32,177 bases of DNA. It comes from a bacterium. Lineage in GTDB: Bacteria > Bacteroidota > Bacteroidia > CAILMK01 > JACPUW01. The notes under the pieces are model-generated. The model did not search any database. It was not told the origin of the DNA and saw only the letters and a list, made by a program, of their open reading frames with translations. The position numbers and the translations under genes were made by a program. The stretch covers positions 1 through 32,177 of the forward strand of contig WGNN01000043.1 in the NCBI GenBank assembly GCA_016124515.1. The letters run 5' to 3'. Shown here one piece after another: positions 16,515 to 24,787 of this stretch (position 1 is its first letter; each line of letters opens with the position of its first letter).

Positions 16515-17324
16515 ATGACCAAGTGGGCAAAAATCATCCTGACATCAACAATTCTACTATTTGCGTTACATTGTTCAGCACAAACAGATTCTCTTTACAA
16601 AATTTTGATTGATAAAGCTGACTCTGCATATTCTTTTAAAAACTGGGTAGATAAATACGTTATTGCCGACACGACAAAATTCAAAATTGCGAAAGAGCTG
16701 TATGTCAAGGCACTTTCTATCAAACCGGCTAATACATATCCCAAAAGTAGAATTAGGGAGATAGAAAAAATACTTTATGACTTTAAAACAAAGCCTATTT
16801 ACAATAAGCTAATTCTCGAAGCAGATTCGCTGTTTTCTGTTGCCAATTTTGCGACCGCAAAAAACTATTACCTCATAGCAGACTCTTTATATCCGAGTGA
16901 ACATACTAAAGAAAAATTATCTGCAATTCACGCCTTAACAAATAATACTGAAAATTCGGCTGACAGTATTTTATTTATTAAACATGGTACGAGCTTTGGA
17001 ATGTGTGACGGCTATTGTTTTCAGGAAATCACATTCACCAAAGACCTGATTGTAAATATCGAAAAATCTTGGATTAAAGAGCAACCAGACAAAACAGACA
17101 CACTGAAAATGGAAAGGACTAAATGGCAAAATATGATTAACGCAATTGACATCAAGGCATTCTACATGCTACCTCATTTAATTGGTTGTCCTGACTGCAT
17201 GGACGGCGGAGCAGAATGGTTAATAATCGGAACAAAAAATAATGAATGGAAAGTGGAATTTGACTACGGAAGTGACTCGGTGGCTACGAAGAAGCTATTA
17301 TCTATAATTAGATCCGCAGAATAA
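16515..17324 (+). CDS. Unknown exported protein with TPR-like helices and a Cys-containing C-terminal domain
   Basis: I do not recognise it with confidence. The 269-residue product begins with a signal peptide (MTKWAKIILTSTILLFALHC), either cleaved after HCSA or lipidated at Cys20. Residues about 25-130 are repeated helix pairs resembling TPR units (KIAKELYVKALSIKPANTYPK, FATAKNYYLIADSLYPSE). The C-terminal 110 residues hold FGMCDGYC and LIGCPDCMDGGAEW, and resemble in outline the DUF6438 type of domain (inference, low confidence). The paired cysteines could form disulfides or bind metal. Base composition is visibly more AT-rich than the upstream genes, so it may be a more recent acquisition. 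Confidence 0.65.
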   Translation: MTKWAKIILTSTILLFALHCSAQTDSLYKILIDKADSAYSFKNWVDKYVIADTTKFKIAKELYVKALSIKPANTYPKSRIREIEKILYDFKTKPIYNKLILEADSLFSVANFATAKNYYLIADSLYPSEHTKEKLSAIHALTNNTENSADSILFIKHGTSFGMCDGYCFQEITFTKDLIVNIEKSWIKEQPDKTDTLKMERTKWQNMINAIDIKAFYMLPHLIGCPDCMDGGAEWLIIGTKNNEWKVEFDYGSDSVATKKLLSIIRSAE

Positions 17325-17688
17325 AATAATGCACTGGTACGTACACCGGCTTTGCGTTAGTGAACAGACTGTGGAAGTAGAAACATTTGCGCAATGATTA
17401 AACATCGGTGCTTGCAGACAGTTTTTGGTTTCAAAAGTCAACCATTGAAAAGTCCGGAACTGATGTATTCATAACAACTTGTAATCACACTCAATCTAAC
17501 CAATTGGCATTGGCTATCGTATTACTATCATTAAACCTGTGTTTTTTATCTGAGCAACGCTCGCCTTCAAATGCGTTGTTACAGTAATAACTTATGATTT
17601 ATTTCCGTTGTCGCCCGGACAGCTGCGTATAATAACTTCAAATGATTCAAAACTAACAACCACATCGTAATAAAAACCCTAATCGTCC
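17325..17688. other. Intergenic region, no gene seen
   Basis: About 360 bases between convergent genes with no ORF over 60 codons, no RNA gene and no strong terminator. The only structure seen is a short 6-bp hairpin (CAACGC / GCGTTG) near 17555-17580. Confidence 0.5.
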
Positions 17689-18513
17689 TTACGAAAAAAC
17701 AGCCTCCGCCAAAAAGTGTACAAACTGCGATTTATAATATTTCGACCCTATTTGTGAAATTTGTGTGATACCGGCAATGGCGTTGGTGGTAAAAACTTCT
17801 TCGGCAGCCAACACATCATCTACAGCAAAACAACCTTGTTCGCAAGCTATTCCCTGCCGGCTCAATTGCTCAAGCAAAAAAGCCCTGAAAACCCCGGCCA
17901 CGCAACCTGTGGCGAGCGAAGGCGTGTAAACCTTTTGCTTGGCAAACCACCACAAATTGCTGGAAACCGCCTCGCAGACTTCATTTTTTTCATTGAGCAA
18001 CAGCAGTTCGCCCAGGTTTTTCTCTTGTCGCTCCATGGCGGCCAACACATAGCTTTGCGCTGACAAACTTTTGAGTCCCGTGGCAAATGATGGCAAAACT
18101 AAATTCTCTGAAAAGCCAACATTTCCTTTTGAATGCTTTAAAAGTCTCATGTTTTCGTGCAGCTTTTGCAGGCTAATAAAAACCTGTGCGGCGTTCGTCT
18201 CAGGCAAATAAGTACCGCTTCCACCACGGTAAACAATTAATTTTATGCGGCACTTCTCATTTTCCAAACCATTGGCCTTTTGCAAATCCTGTATGGCCCA
18301 AAGCAGGCTTTCAGGTGCAAAAGGCAGTTCCAACCGGAGTTTTTTCAGCCCATCCTGTATTCTTTTTAAATGGTAAGCCCAAAGCGAACAACCCTGCGCA
18401 TCTGCGTAGATGCTTTCAAAAAAGCCATCGCCAAAAGCCATGGCGCGGTTATAAAAAGAAGGTCCACCCCCCGGCTCCTCAATAAGTTGCAGGTTGTAGC
18501 TAACTATTGCCAT
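17689..18513 (-). CDS. Aminotransferase class IV (BCAT / aminodeoxychorismate lyase fold)
   Basis: PLP-dependent fold-type IV enzyme. The ATG at 18513 (MAIVSYNLQLIEEP) is preferred to the track's longer start because family members begin just before the YNRAMAFGDGFFESI motif. The 274 residues include a likely PLP lysine in TGLKSLS, the ELLLLNEKNEVCEAVSSNLWW segment (Glu that contacts PLP, then the Asn), and TPSLATGCVAGVFRAFLL, which binds the cofactor phosphate. PabC (4-aminobenzoate for folate) fits the short length and single-copy context. A branched-chain or D-amino acid aminotransferase is the alternative, so no symbol is given. Its start overlaps the Nudix stop by 14 bases. Confidence 0.8.
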   Translation of the reverse strand: MAIVSYNLQLIEEPGGGPSFYNRAMAFGDGFFESIYADAQGCSLWAYHLKRIQDGLKKLRLELPFAPESLLWAIQDLQKANGLENEKCRIKLIVYRGGSGTYLPETNAAQVFISLQKLHENMRLLKHSKGNVGFSENLVLPSFATGLKSLSAQSYVLAAMERQEKNLGELLLLNEKNEVCEAVSSNLWWFAKQKVYTPSLATGCVAGVFRAFLLEQLSRQGIACEQGCFAVDDVLAAEEVFTTNAIAGITQISQIGSKYYKSQFVHFLAEAVFS

Positions 18514-19144
18514 AGTCTTTCTCCTGACTGGCAAACAGGGCCAACAGAATTTTGATATTTGAAAATGAGTTTTGCAGGTAAGGTTGCAATTCACGTCGGT
18601 TTACCCACAGCACTTCTTCAATATCTTCTTCGGTTTGTGGCTTGACATTTTGCGGATCGGCACATTCCATCAGGTACCAATAAGTGGTTTTGAGTATAAG
18701 TGTATCGTCTTGCTCATAAATGTGAAAAGTGGGTTTTATGGGCGAATTGATTTTTAGCTTGCTTACGCCACACTCTTCTTTTACCTCGCGCACGGCAGCC
18801 TGACGCAAAAACTCCCCTTTTTCTACCTTGCCTTTGGGCAGGTCCCAAACCCCGCGTCGTTTTATGAGCAATATTTCTCCTCGGTTGTTTACAACAAGCC
18901 CGCCGGCAGCTTTTACTTCCTTAAAATCAGCTGCAAAACGGTTGAGCATATCGGTGGGTTTTTCTGATATAAACACCACACCGCTTTTGTGCGCATGCTC
19001 TTCAAGCAGGTTAAAATAATCTTCAACCCCATCATATTCATGGGCTTCTATAGGAAAAACAATGAAATTATCGTAGGGGTTATCGGTAGTTTCTGATATG
19101 ATAAAGGCTTTATCGCCATAGAAAATCTCATACTTTTGCGACAT
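18500..19144 (-). CDS. Nudix hydrolase with N-terminal extension
   Basis: Start set at the ATG at 19144 (MSQKYEIFYGDKAF); the longer ORF would run into pyrE antisense. The 214 residues comprise an N-terminal domain of about 80 residues typical of the Bacteroidota form and a Nudix fold. The fold carries GKVEKGEFLRQAAVREVKEECG, the complete GX5EX7REUXEEXG catalytic box, following RRGVWDLPKGK. It hydrolyses a nucleoside diphosphate linked to some moiety; the specific substrate is unknown. The pabC-like gene overlaps its end. Its start codon overlaps the divergent pyrE start codon in a single CATG, so its promoter must lie within pyrE coding sequence. Confidence 0.86.
   Translation of the reverse strand: MSQKYEIFYGDKAFIISETTDNPYDNFIVFPIEAHEYDGVEDYFNLLEEHAHKSGVVFISEKPTDMLNRFAADFKEVKAAGGLVVNNRGEILLIKRRGVWDLPKGKVEKGEFLRQAAVREVKEECGVSKLKINSPIKPTFHIYEQDDTLILKTTYWYLMECADPQNVKPQTEEDIEEVLWVNRRELQPYLQNSFSNIKILLALFASQEKDYGNS
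19131..19138 (+). promoter_or_regulatory. Candidate -7 box (TACTTTTG) for pyrE, inside the Nudix gene
   Basis: Exact TAnnTTTG match ending 4 bases before the pyrE ATG. Transcription would begin at or near the A of the start codon, giving a leaderless or almost leaderless mRNA. The same bases encode Gln-Lys-Tyr of the Nudix protein, so the match could be chance. Confidence 0.4.
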
Positions 19145-19784
19145 GATATTTGATATTGAAATAGGCCGGCAAGTTGCGCAATATTTACTGCAAATCAAAG
19201 CCGTAGTACTTAGCCCCGACCAACCGTTTACATGGGCATCAGGCTGGAAATCGCCTATTTATTGCGATAACCGTTTGATTTTGAGTTACCCTGATATTCG
19301 CAACAAAGTAGCTGAAGCTTTTTTAACCCAAATTAAAAAGCAATTTCCTGAGGTAAAATCTGTATCGGGTGTGGCCACCGGCGGCATAGCGCAAGCAGCA
19401 CTCGTGGCACAAAAAATGGATTTGCCCATGACCTATGTACGCAGCAGTGCCAAAGGACACGGACGTCAAAATCAAGTAGAAGGCGTGGTGCATGCCAACG
19501 AAGCAACCGTAGTAATTGAAGACTTGGTATCAACCGGCGGCAGCAGCTTGCTTGCGGTAGATGCTCTAAAACAAGCCGGCGCCAACGTTCATGGCCTTGT
19601 AGCTATTTTTACCTATGGTTTTCAAAAAAGTATAGACGCATTTGCACAAGCCAAGGTACCCTACAGTACGCTTACCAATTATGACCTTTTGATACAAGAA
19701 GCCGAAAAAATGGGTTATGTATCTGCCGATCAGGTAGCCCGTCTTAGCAACTGGAAACAGGCGCCTGATGCTTGGGGGGTGTAG
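19143..19784 (+). CDS. pyrE: Orotate phosphoribosyltransferase
   Basis: Cytoplasmic enzyme of UMP synthesis, joining orotate to PRPP to make orotidine 5'-phosphate. The 213 residues are full length. Signatures are FTWASGWKSPIYCDNR (substrate loop), the flexible catalytic loop region RSSAKGHGRQNQVEG, and the PRPP-binding motif VVIEDLVSTGGSS. The start MIFDIEIGR matches the length and opening of Bacteroidota homologues. Its ATG shares two bases with the divergent Nudix start. No attenuator or leader can fit upstream. Confidence 0.95.
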   Translation: MIFDIEIGRQVAQYLLQIKAVVLSPDQPFTWASGWKSPIYCDNRLILSYPDIRNKVAEAFLTQIKKQFPEVKSVSGVATGGIAQAALVAQKMDLPMTYVRSSAKGHGRQNQVEGVVHANEATVVIEDLVSTGGSSLLAVDALKQAGANVHGLVAIFTYGFQKSIDAFAQAKVPYSTLTNYDLLIQEAEKMGYVSADQVARLSNWKQAPDAWGV

Positions 19785-19981
19785 AAAAACATAATGTCTA
19801 ATGGGAAACTGTACGTTTGATGAAATAATTAGATTTACAGAACTAATAACGGGCGTTAAAATCAAGGATAATAAAATTGATTGGCTACTTTTAGACAAAA
19901 AGCCAATTGCCCGACAATTTTGACCAAACCCTGCTGCCAATCCAAAGCTCCGCACCAAAGTAAAGCGACCTTCAGCCTCCG

Positions 19982-20545
19982 TTAAACCCCCACGTGCTTC
20001 TCCAAAAAATAGCGTTGTACCAATAGTACGGTTTTGCTATCGTCCCATTCTGCCGCCTTTAGCCGCCGCCATATCTCGTCTTCCGACAATTCAATCACCT
20101 TAATGTTTTCATGTTCTTCGTCGAGTCCACCGCCCGAGGCAATGCGGTCTTGGTTGGTAACTTCGGTGTAGAAGAAATGCATTTTTTCGGTAATGATTCC
20201 GGGTGCAGACAAGGTAACGCCCCAATAAACCAAATCGCGTACACGGAAGCCCACTTCTTCAAGACATTCGCGCCTGGCTGTCTCAAAAATATCTTCGCCC
20301 TTTTCCAACATACCCGCCACGGCTTCAATGGTGGTTGGGTTTTGCTCGGTGTATTTGCAGGCCCTTAGTTGCTGTACAAAATAGAAGGTGTTGCTCTCGG
20401 TATTTTTTACCAATACGGCCACGGCATCTTTAGACTTCACCAATATGCGGTCAAAAGTTTGTCCATAGGCCGTGATGTAGAGTTTGTCAACTTGTACAAA
20501 ATCCTTGACAAGTATTTGGTCTGAAACGTGTTTGATAATGCTCAT
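19982..20545 (-). CDS. Nudix hydrolase, ADP-sugar pyrophosphatase-like
   Basis: Start set at ATG 20545 (MSIIKHVSDQ); the track's TTG at 20554 adds three residues without support. The 187-residue protein has an N-terminal beta domain and the Nudix box GMLEKGEDIFETARRECLEEVGF, with the downstream TLSAPGIITEKMHFFYTEV typical of the ADP-ribose/GDP-mannose (NudF/NudK) group. GDP-mannose or ADP-ribose hydrolysis is plausible but unproven. Only 8 bases separate its start from the T-run of the ribosomal operon terminator, and I see no promoter motif. Expression may depend on readthrough or an unrecognised promoter. Confidence 0.85.
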   Translation of the reverse strand: MSIIKHVSDQILVKDFVQVDKLYITAYGQTFDRILVKSKDAVAVLVKNTESNTFYFVQQLRACKYTEQNPTTIEAVAGMLEKGEDIFETARRECLEEVGFRVRDLVYWGVTLSAPGIITEKMHFFYTEVTNQDRIASGGGLDEEHENIKVIELSEDEIWRRLKAAEWDDSKTVLLVQRYFLEKHVGV

Positions 20546-20552
20546 GGTAAAC

Positions 20553-20586
20553 AAAAAAAGGAGATGATTTTGGCAACCATCTCCTT
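20553..20586 (-). terminator. Rho-independent terminator of thrS-infC-rpmI-rplT
   Basis: On the minus strand AAGGAGATG pairs perfectly with CATCTCCTT (9 bp, 11-base loop) and the stem runs into a run of Ts. It lies about 25 bases after the rplT stop and directly before the Nudix start at 20545. Confidence 0.85.
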
Positions 20587-20609
20587 CGGATATTTTAAAT
20601 TGAAGCTAA

Positions 20610-20954
20610 CTACTTTACTTTTTCAACCACGGCGTTGAACGCTTCGGGGTTGTTCATGGCAAGGTCAGCCAATGTTTTGCGGTTCATTTCAATGCCAGCC
20701 TGTGCCAGTTTGTGCATGAATACAGAGTAGCTCATGTCGTGCTGTCTTACGGCGGCGTTAATTCTTTGAATCCAAAGGCCTCTGAAATGTCTTTTCTTGT
20801 TTTTTCTGTCGCGGTAAGCATACAGCATACCTTTTTCTACCGCGTTTTTAGCAACGGTATAAACGTTTTTGCGGCGACCGAAATAACCTTTGGCGGCTCT
20901 TAATATTTTTTTTCTGCGTGCTCTTGAAGCTACACTATTTACTGAACGTGGCAT
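20610..20954 (-). CDS. rplT: Ribosomal protein L20
   Basis: 114-residue L20 of the large subunit, which binds 23S rRNA early in assembly. The highly basic N-terminal tail ([28 protein letters not shown], with the GYFGRRK motif) and the [20 protein letters not shown] region are diagnostic. It is the last gene of thrS-infC-rpmI-rplT and 7 bases after rpmI. In Escherichia coli and Bacillus L20 represses its own operon by binding the leader. I do not see enough to place such a site here. Confidence 0.97.
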   Translation of the reverse strand: MPRSVNSVASRARRKKILRAAKGYFGRRKNVYTVAKNAVEKGMLYAYRDRKNKKRHFRGLWIQRINAAVRQHDMSYSVFMHKLAQAGIEMNRKTLADLAMNNPEAFNAVVEKVK

Positions 20955-20961
20955 TGTATTT

Positions 20962-21162
20962 CTATTTTCCTATTGTCAATAAAAGTTTGATGTTTCCTTC
21001 GTCGGTTTTGTCAACTGTGGTAAAATGCGACAATTTCAACTTTCTTTTCTTACTCTTCTTGGTAAGAATGTGGTTGGCAAAGGCATGCTTTCTTTTTATT
21101 TTACCGGTTCCGGTAAGTTTAAAGCGCTTCGCTGTACCGCGGTTGGTCTTCATTTTAGGCAT
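20962..21162 (-). CDS. rpmI: Ribosomal protein L35
   Basis: 66-residue L35, a small basic large-subunit protein. The opening [21 protein letters not shown] and the [19 protein letters not shown] core are family signatures. It sits 15 bases after infC and 7 bases before rplT, the conserved gene order. Confidence 0.96.
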   Translation of the reverse strand: MPKMKTNRGTAKRFKLTGTGKIKRKHAFANHILTKKSKKRKLKLSHFTTVDKTDEGNIKLLLTIGK

Positions 21163-21177
21163 TACTGTATCTTTAAC

Positions 21178-21732
21178 TTATTTCTTGTTCGACTTAGTTG
21201 GGGCAAGAAACATTATCATGCGCTTGCCTTCAAGTTTTGGCATGCTTTCCACTTTTCCTACTTCTTGCAAAGCTTCGGCAAACTTGAGTAAGAGTATTTC
21301 ACCTCTTTCTTTATACACGATGGCCCTGCCCTTAAAATGTACAAAAGCTTTCACCTTTGCACCCTCGGCCAGGAACTTTTCGGCATGTTTCAATTTGAAT
21401 TCAAAATCATGCTCATCGGTGTTGGGACCAAACCGTATTTCTTTAATCACGGTTTTGGCACTCTTAGACTTAAGCTCTTTTTGCTTCTTCTTACGCTCGT
21501 ACAAAAACTTGCTGTACTCGGTAATTTTGCAGATGACCGGATTTGATTTGTCGCTAATGAGCACCAAATCAAGACCCAAATCAGCTGCTATAGACAGGGC
21601 TTTAGCTATGGGATAAACACCATTTTCAACATTTTCACCCACGAGTCTAACCTCGGGGTTTTTAATCGCTTCGTTAATTAAAAATTCGGGAGCTTTCACT
21701 CTCGGGGCAACGTTTGGTCTTCCTTTTCTGAT
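21178..21732 (-). CDS. infC: Translation initiation factor IF-3, probable ATC start
   Basis: IF-3 keeps the 30S subunit apart from 50S and checks the start codon and initiator tRNA. The core is intact: VRLVGENVENGVYPI, YSKFLYERKKKQKE, IRFGPNTDEHDFEFKLKHAEKFL and VHFKGRAIVYKERGE. The track starts at GTG 21699 (173 residues), but that lacks the basic tail before INEAI that IF-3 usually has. The open frame upstream reads RKGRPNVAPRVKAPEFLINE from an ATC codon at 21732, with a stop further up and no ATG, GTG or TTG closer. A 184-residue protein starting at ATC fits, in line with the non-AUG starts known for infC. GTG at 21699 is the fallback. Confidence 0.88.
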   Translation of the reverse strand: MRKGRPNVAPRVKAPEFLINEAIKNPEVRLVGENVENGVYPIAKALSIAADLGLDLVLISDKSNPVICKITEYSKFLYERKKKQKELKSKSAKTVIKEIRFGPNTDEHDFEFKLKHAEKFLAEGAKVKAFVHFKGRAIVYKERGEILLLKFAEALQEVGKVESMPKLEGKRMIMFLAPTKSNKK

Positions 21733-21751
21733 AGTATTAAATTTTTTTAAT

Positions 21752-23689
21752 CTATACTTTTATTTCTTCTGCGATTACTTCTTTGAAGGCTTCAATTGAC
21801 ATCGACCCCAAATCGCCGTGCTTATGTTTTCTTACCGAAACTTGCTCATTCTCCACTTCTTTTTCGCCGATTATGAGCATATAAGGCACTTTTTTGAGCT
21901 CAGCGTCACGAATTTTCTTACCTATTTTTTCGGCACGCTCGTCAATTGAGACGCGAATATCGCATTTATTTAGTTCGTGCAAAACTTTTTCTGCATAATG
22001 CATAAACTTATCACTGATAGGGAGTATGATTCCCTGCTCGGGTGTTAGCCAAAGCGGAAACTCGCCGGCACAGTGTTCGGTGAGTACGGCCACAAATCGT
22101 TCGAGCGACCCAAAAGGTGCCCGGTGGATCATTACAGGGCGGTGTTTGTCGTTGTCGCTTCCTACATATTCCAGTTCAAAACGCTCAGGCAGGTTGTAGT
22201 CAACTTGTATGGTACCCAATTGCCAGCTACGGCCAATGGCATCATTTACCATAAAGTCTAGCTTGGGTCCGTAAAATGCCGCTTCATTGTAAGCAATTAC
22301 GGTATTCAGGTTTTTCTCGGCAGCGGCTTCAATGATGTCGCTTTCGGCACGGTCCCAGTTGGCTTCGCTGCCAATGTATTTGCTTCGGTCTTCTTGGTCG
22401 CGCAACGAAATCTGCGCAACATATTCTTCAAAACCCAGGGCATTGAATACTTTGAAAACCAGGTCAATCACTTTTTTGAACTCATCTTTCACCTGATCGG
22501 GACGGCAAAAGATGTGGGCATCGTCCTGCGTAAAACCGCGAACCCTTGTAAGTCCATGCAACTCACCGCTTTGTTCGTAGCGGTAAACAGTACCAAATTC
22601 TGCAAGACGCAATGGCAAATCGCGGTAAGAGCGCGGGCTGCTTTTGTATATTTCGCAGTGGTGCGGGCAGTTCATGGGTTTCAGCAAAAACTCCTCTCCC
22701 TCGTGCGGTGTTTTTATGGGCTGAAATGAATCGGCTCCGTATTTTTCATAGTGGCCTGAGGTGACATATAAATCTTTGTGACCTATGTGCGGAGTAACCA
22801 CGGGACTGTAGCCTGCTTCTTTTTGGGCATTGCGCATAAAGGCTTCCAGTCGCTCGCGCAACTCAGCTCCTTTGGGCAGCCACAATGGCAAACCCTGCCC
22901 TACTTTTTGCGAGAAGGTAAACAAGCCCAATTCCTTACCCAGCTTACGGTGGTCGCGTTTTTTAGCTTCTTCAAGGCGAGCCAAATACTCGTCTAACATG
23001 GCTTTTTTGGGAAAAGAAACTCCGTAAATACGGGTAAGCATTTGGTTTTTCTCATCACCGCGCCAATAGGCACCGGCCACGTTGAGCAGTTTTATGGCTT
23101 TTATGTAGCCTGTATCGGGTATGTGACCACCTCGGCAGAGGTCAACAAAATTTCCTTGTTCTACAAATGATATATCGCCATCCTTAAGATTTTCGAGCAA
23201 ATCGAGTTTCAGGTGGTCGTTTTTCTTTTTGAAGTAGTCAATGGCTTTGTCTTTGGCTACAAGGTACCAGTTGAACTCATTTTTTTGTTTGGCCAGTTCG
23301 TGCATTTTCTGCTCGATCATTGGCAAATCGTCTTCCGATATTTTTTGCTCGCCAAAGTCCACATCGTAGTAAAAGCCATTGTCTATGGGCGGGCCAATGC
23401 CAAACTTCACATCGCCATAAATTTCTTGCAAAGCCTCGGCAAGTAAGTGTGCTGATGAGTGCCAAAACATGGTTTTGCCTTCCTCATCTTCCCACCTTAC
23501 CAGTTTTATTTCGCCATCTTCGTTTATAGGTCTTTTCAATTCTATTTGTCGCCCGTTGAGCACTGCACCCAATGCCACTCTGGCCAGCCCGGCACTTATT
23601 GACTGGGCTATTTGTAGCGCATTGGTTCCTTTATCGTAAGTTCTCACAGTTCCATCAGGAAAAGTAAGATGTATTTGGTTTTCAGACAT
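21752..23689 (-). CDS. thrS: Threonyl-tRNA synthetase
   Basis: Class II aminoacyl-tRNA synthetase of 645 residues, full length. The N-terminal TGS domain (about 1-62, [21 protein letters not shown]) is followed by the editing domain with [12 protein letters not shown]. The catalytic core has [12 protein letters not shown] (zinc Cys), [28 protein letters not shown] (motif 2) and [11 protein letters not shown] (motif 3 region). The C-terminal anticodon-binding domain ends in RKHKHGDLG. It is the first gene of the operon with infC, rpmI and rplT; infC begins 19 bases after its stop. A TAATTTTG box upstream overlaps the stop codon of the TPR lipoprotein gene. No T-box or operator was seen. Confidence 0.97.
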   Translation of the reverse strand: MSENQIHLTFPDGTVRTYDKGTNALQIAQSISAGLARVALGAVLNGRQIELKRPINEDGEIKLVRWEDEEGKTMFWHSSAHLLAEALQEIYGDVKFGIGPPIDNGFYYDVDFGEQKISEDDLPMIEQKMHELAKQKNEFNWYLVAKDKAIDYFKKKNDHLKLDLLENLKDGDISFVEQGNFVDLCRGGHIPDTGYIKAIKLLNVAGAYWRGDEKNQMLTRIYGVSFPKKAMLDEYLARLEEAKKRDHRKLGKELGLFTFSQKVGQGLPLWLPKGAELRERLEAFMRNAQKEAGYSPVVTPHIGHKDLYVTSGHYEKYGADSFQPIKTPHEGEEFLLKPMNCPHHCEIYKSSPRSYRDLPLRLAEFGTVYRYEQSGELHGLTRVRGFTQDDAHIFCRPDQVKDEFKKVIDLVFKVFNALGFEEYVAQISLRDQEDRSKYIGSEANWDRAESDIIEAAAEKNLNTVIAYNEAAFYGPKLDFMVNDAIGRSWQLGTIQVDYNLPERFELEYVGSDNDKHRPVMIHRAPFGSLERFVAVLTEHCAGEFPLWLTPEQGIILPISDKFMHYAEKVLHELNKCDIRVSIDERAEKIGKKIRDAELKKVPYMLIIGEKEVENEQVSVRKHKHGDLGSMSIEAFKEVIAEEIKV

Positions 23690-23721
23690 TTTGTAGCAAT
23701 TTCAAATAAAAAATGCGGCTG

Positions 23722-23729
23722 CAAAATTA
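23722..23729 (-). promoter_or_regulatory. Candidate -7 box (TAATTTTG) for thrS, overlapping the upstream stop codon
   Basis: Exact TAnnTTTG match on the minus strand, 32 bases before the thrS ATG. Its TAA is the stop codon of the TPR lipoprotein gene, so the thrS promoter would lie partly in that gene. No -33 element at normal spacing. Confidence 0.5.
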
Positions 23730-24674
23730 TTGTAAATTCTCAAGTTCGCGAAGAGCATCGGCATCGTCGGGATTTATTTCGAGCATTTTCTCCAAACTAT
23801 AGCGCGCTTCGGCCTTTAAACCCAATTCTTTTTCGCACAGGGCGCGGCCCAGCCATGCATCAGCATCGCTTTCATTCAGGTTGATGCAATTCGAAAATTC
23901 ATTGAGTGCTTCTTTAAAATCGGCGTATTGAAAATAGAGGTAAGCCAGCGAAAAATGGTATTGCATGGTTTCGGGGCTCATGCTTATGGCTTTTTCATAG
24001 TCGGACCTGGCTTCTTCAAAATGGTTGAATTTTTCATGCGCTCTTGCCCGCAAAAAATAGTGCTCGGCAAGCGATGAGTCAATCATCACCGCGTTGTTGT
24101 AGTACTGAATGGCCATTTCGTTTGAGTCTGCCAACTGCCATTCGGCCATTTTGAGCATGGCATTCAGGTTGTCGGGGGCAAAGTCTATAGCGGTTTGCAT
24201 ACTCAGCAGGGCTTGCTCCATGTTGTTTTTTGATGCGTAAACCACCGCCCTGCCAATATATGCATCGGCATACGATTGGTTGAAAGCAATAGCTTGGTTG
24301 AAATACTTCAAAGCGGTCTCATAATCTTTTTGCTCAAGATAGGCCTTGCCAAGGCGGGTCCAGATAAGTGGATTTTTGGGTTGCCAGCGCAAGCACGCAA
24401 GGTAGGCCGCCATTGAAGCTTTCATATTTCTGAGTGCCCAATTCACATCACCTTCAAGCAGTTTTGCCTTAAAATTCTGCGTATCGGTTTGGTAAATCAG
24501 GTTGATTGTTTGCAACGAAGAATCATATTGCCCCGCATCGTGCAACAACATGGCGGTTTCGTACAGATCGTCAACCGAAGGACCTGCATTTGCAGACTTT
24601 TCCACCTGGCTTTTATTTCCGGAGCATGCACAAAGACTGCACAACAAAAGCGTTTGAATCACATATTTTACCAT
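23727..24674 (-). CDS. Tetratricopeptide-repeat lipoprotein
   Basis: A 315-residue exported scaffold protein. The N-terminus MVKYVIQTLLLCSLCACSG is a lipoprotein signal with a probable lipidated Cys near residue 16-18. From about residue 35 to the end there are roughly eight TPR-like helix pairs with the usual spacing (NPLIWTRLGKAYLEQKDYETAL, YADAYIGRAVVYASKN, AEHYFLRARAHEKFN, DADAWLGRALCEKELG). TPR domains bind other proteins, but the partner is unknown. The stop codon overlaps the thrS -7 box. A TAGTTTTG box ends only 4 bases before its ATG, implying a nearly leaderless mRNA. It is divergent from the TolB-like lipoprotein. Confidence 0.85.
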   Translation of the reverse strand: MVKYVIQTLLLCSLCACSGNKSQVEKSANAGPSVDDLYETAMLLHDAGQYDSSLQTINLIYQTDTQNFKAKLLEGDVNWALRNMKASMAAYLACLRWQPKNPLIWTRLGKAYLEQKDYETALKYFNQAIAFNQSYADAYIGRAVVYASKNNMEQALLSMQTAIDFAPDNLNAMLKMAEWQLADSNEMAIQYYNNAVMIDSSLAEHYFLRARAHEKFNHFEEARSDYEKAISMSPETMQYHFSLAYLYFQYADFKEALNEFSNCINLNESDADAWLGRALCEKELGLKAEARYSLEKMLEINPDDADALRELENLQ

Positions 24675-24678
24675 ACCA

Positions 24679-24686
24679 CAAAACTA
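24679..24686 (-). promoter_or_regulatory. Candidate -7 box (TAGTTTTG) for the TPR lipoprotein
   Basis: Exact TAnnTTTG match ending 4 bases upstream of the ATG at 24674. If used, the transcript would be almost leaderless. No -33 element recognised. Confidence 0.35.
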
Positions 24687-24764
24687 TGATTAAAGGTGGC
24701 GTTTGTAGTGTGCTTTTCATAAGTGATGCCTGACATAGAACAGAAATTGATTGCAGCGCGGGCA

Positions 24765-24772
24765 TAATTTTG
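24765..24772 (+). promoter_or_regulatory. Candidate -7 box (TAATTTTG) for the TolB-like lipoprotein
   Basis: Exact TAnnTTTG match 15 bases before the ATG at 24788. A TTG lies 15 bases upstream of the box, slightly closer than the usual 17-23. Confidence 0.5.
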
Positions 24773-24787
24773 CGCCAAATTGAATTT

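Noticed and set aside
18514-18594. Longer start of the class IV aminotransferase
   Set aside because: The extra residues re-read the Nudix gene in another frame and lie before the conserved beginning of the family.
19566-19958. 130-residue minus-strand ORF over the pyrE 3' end
   Set aside because: Shadow of pyrE in the opposite frame; no family features.
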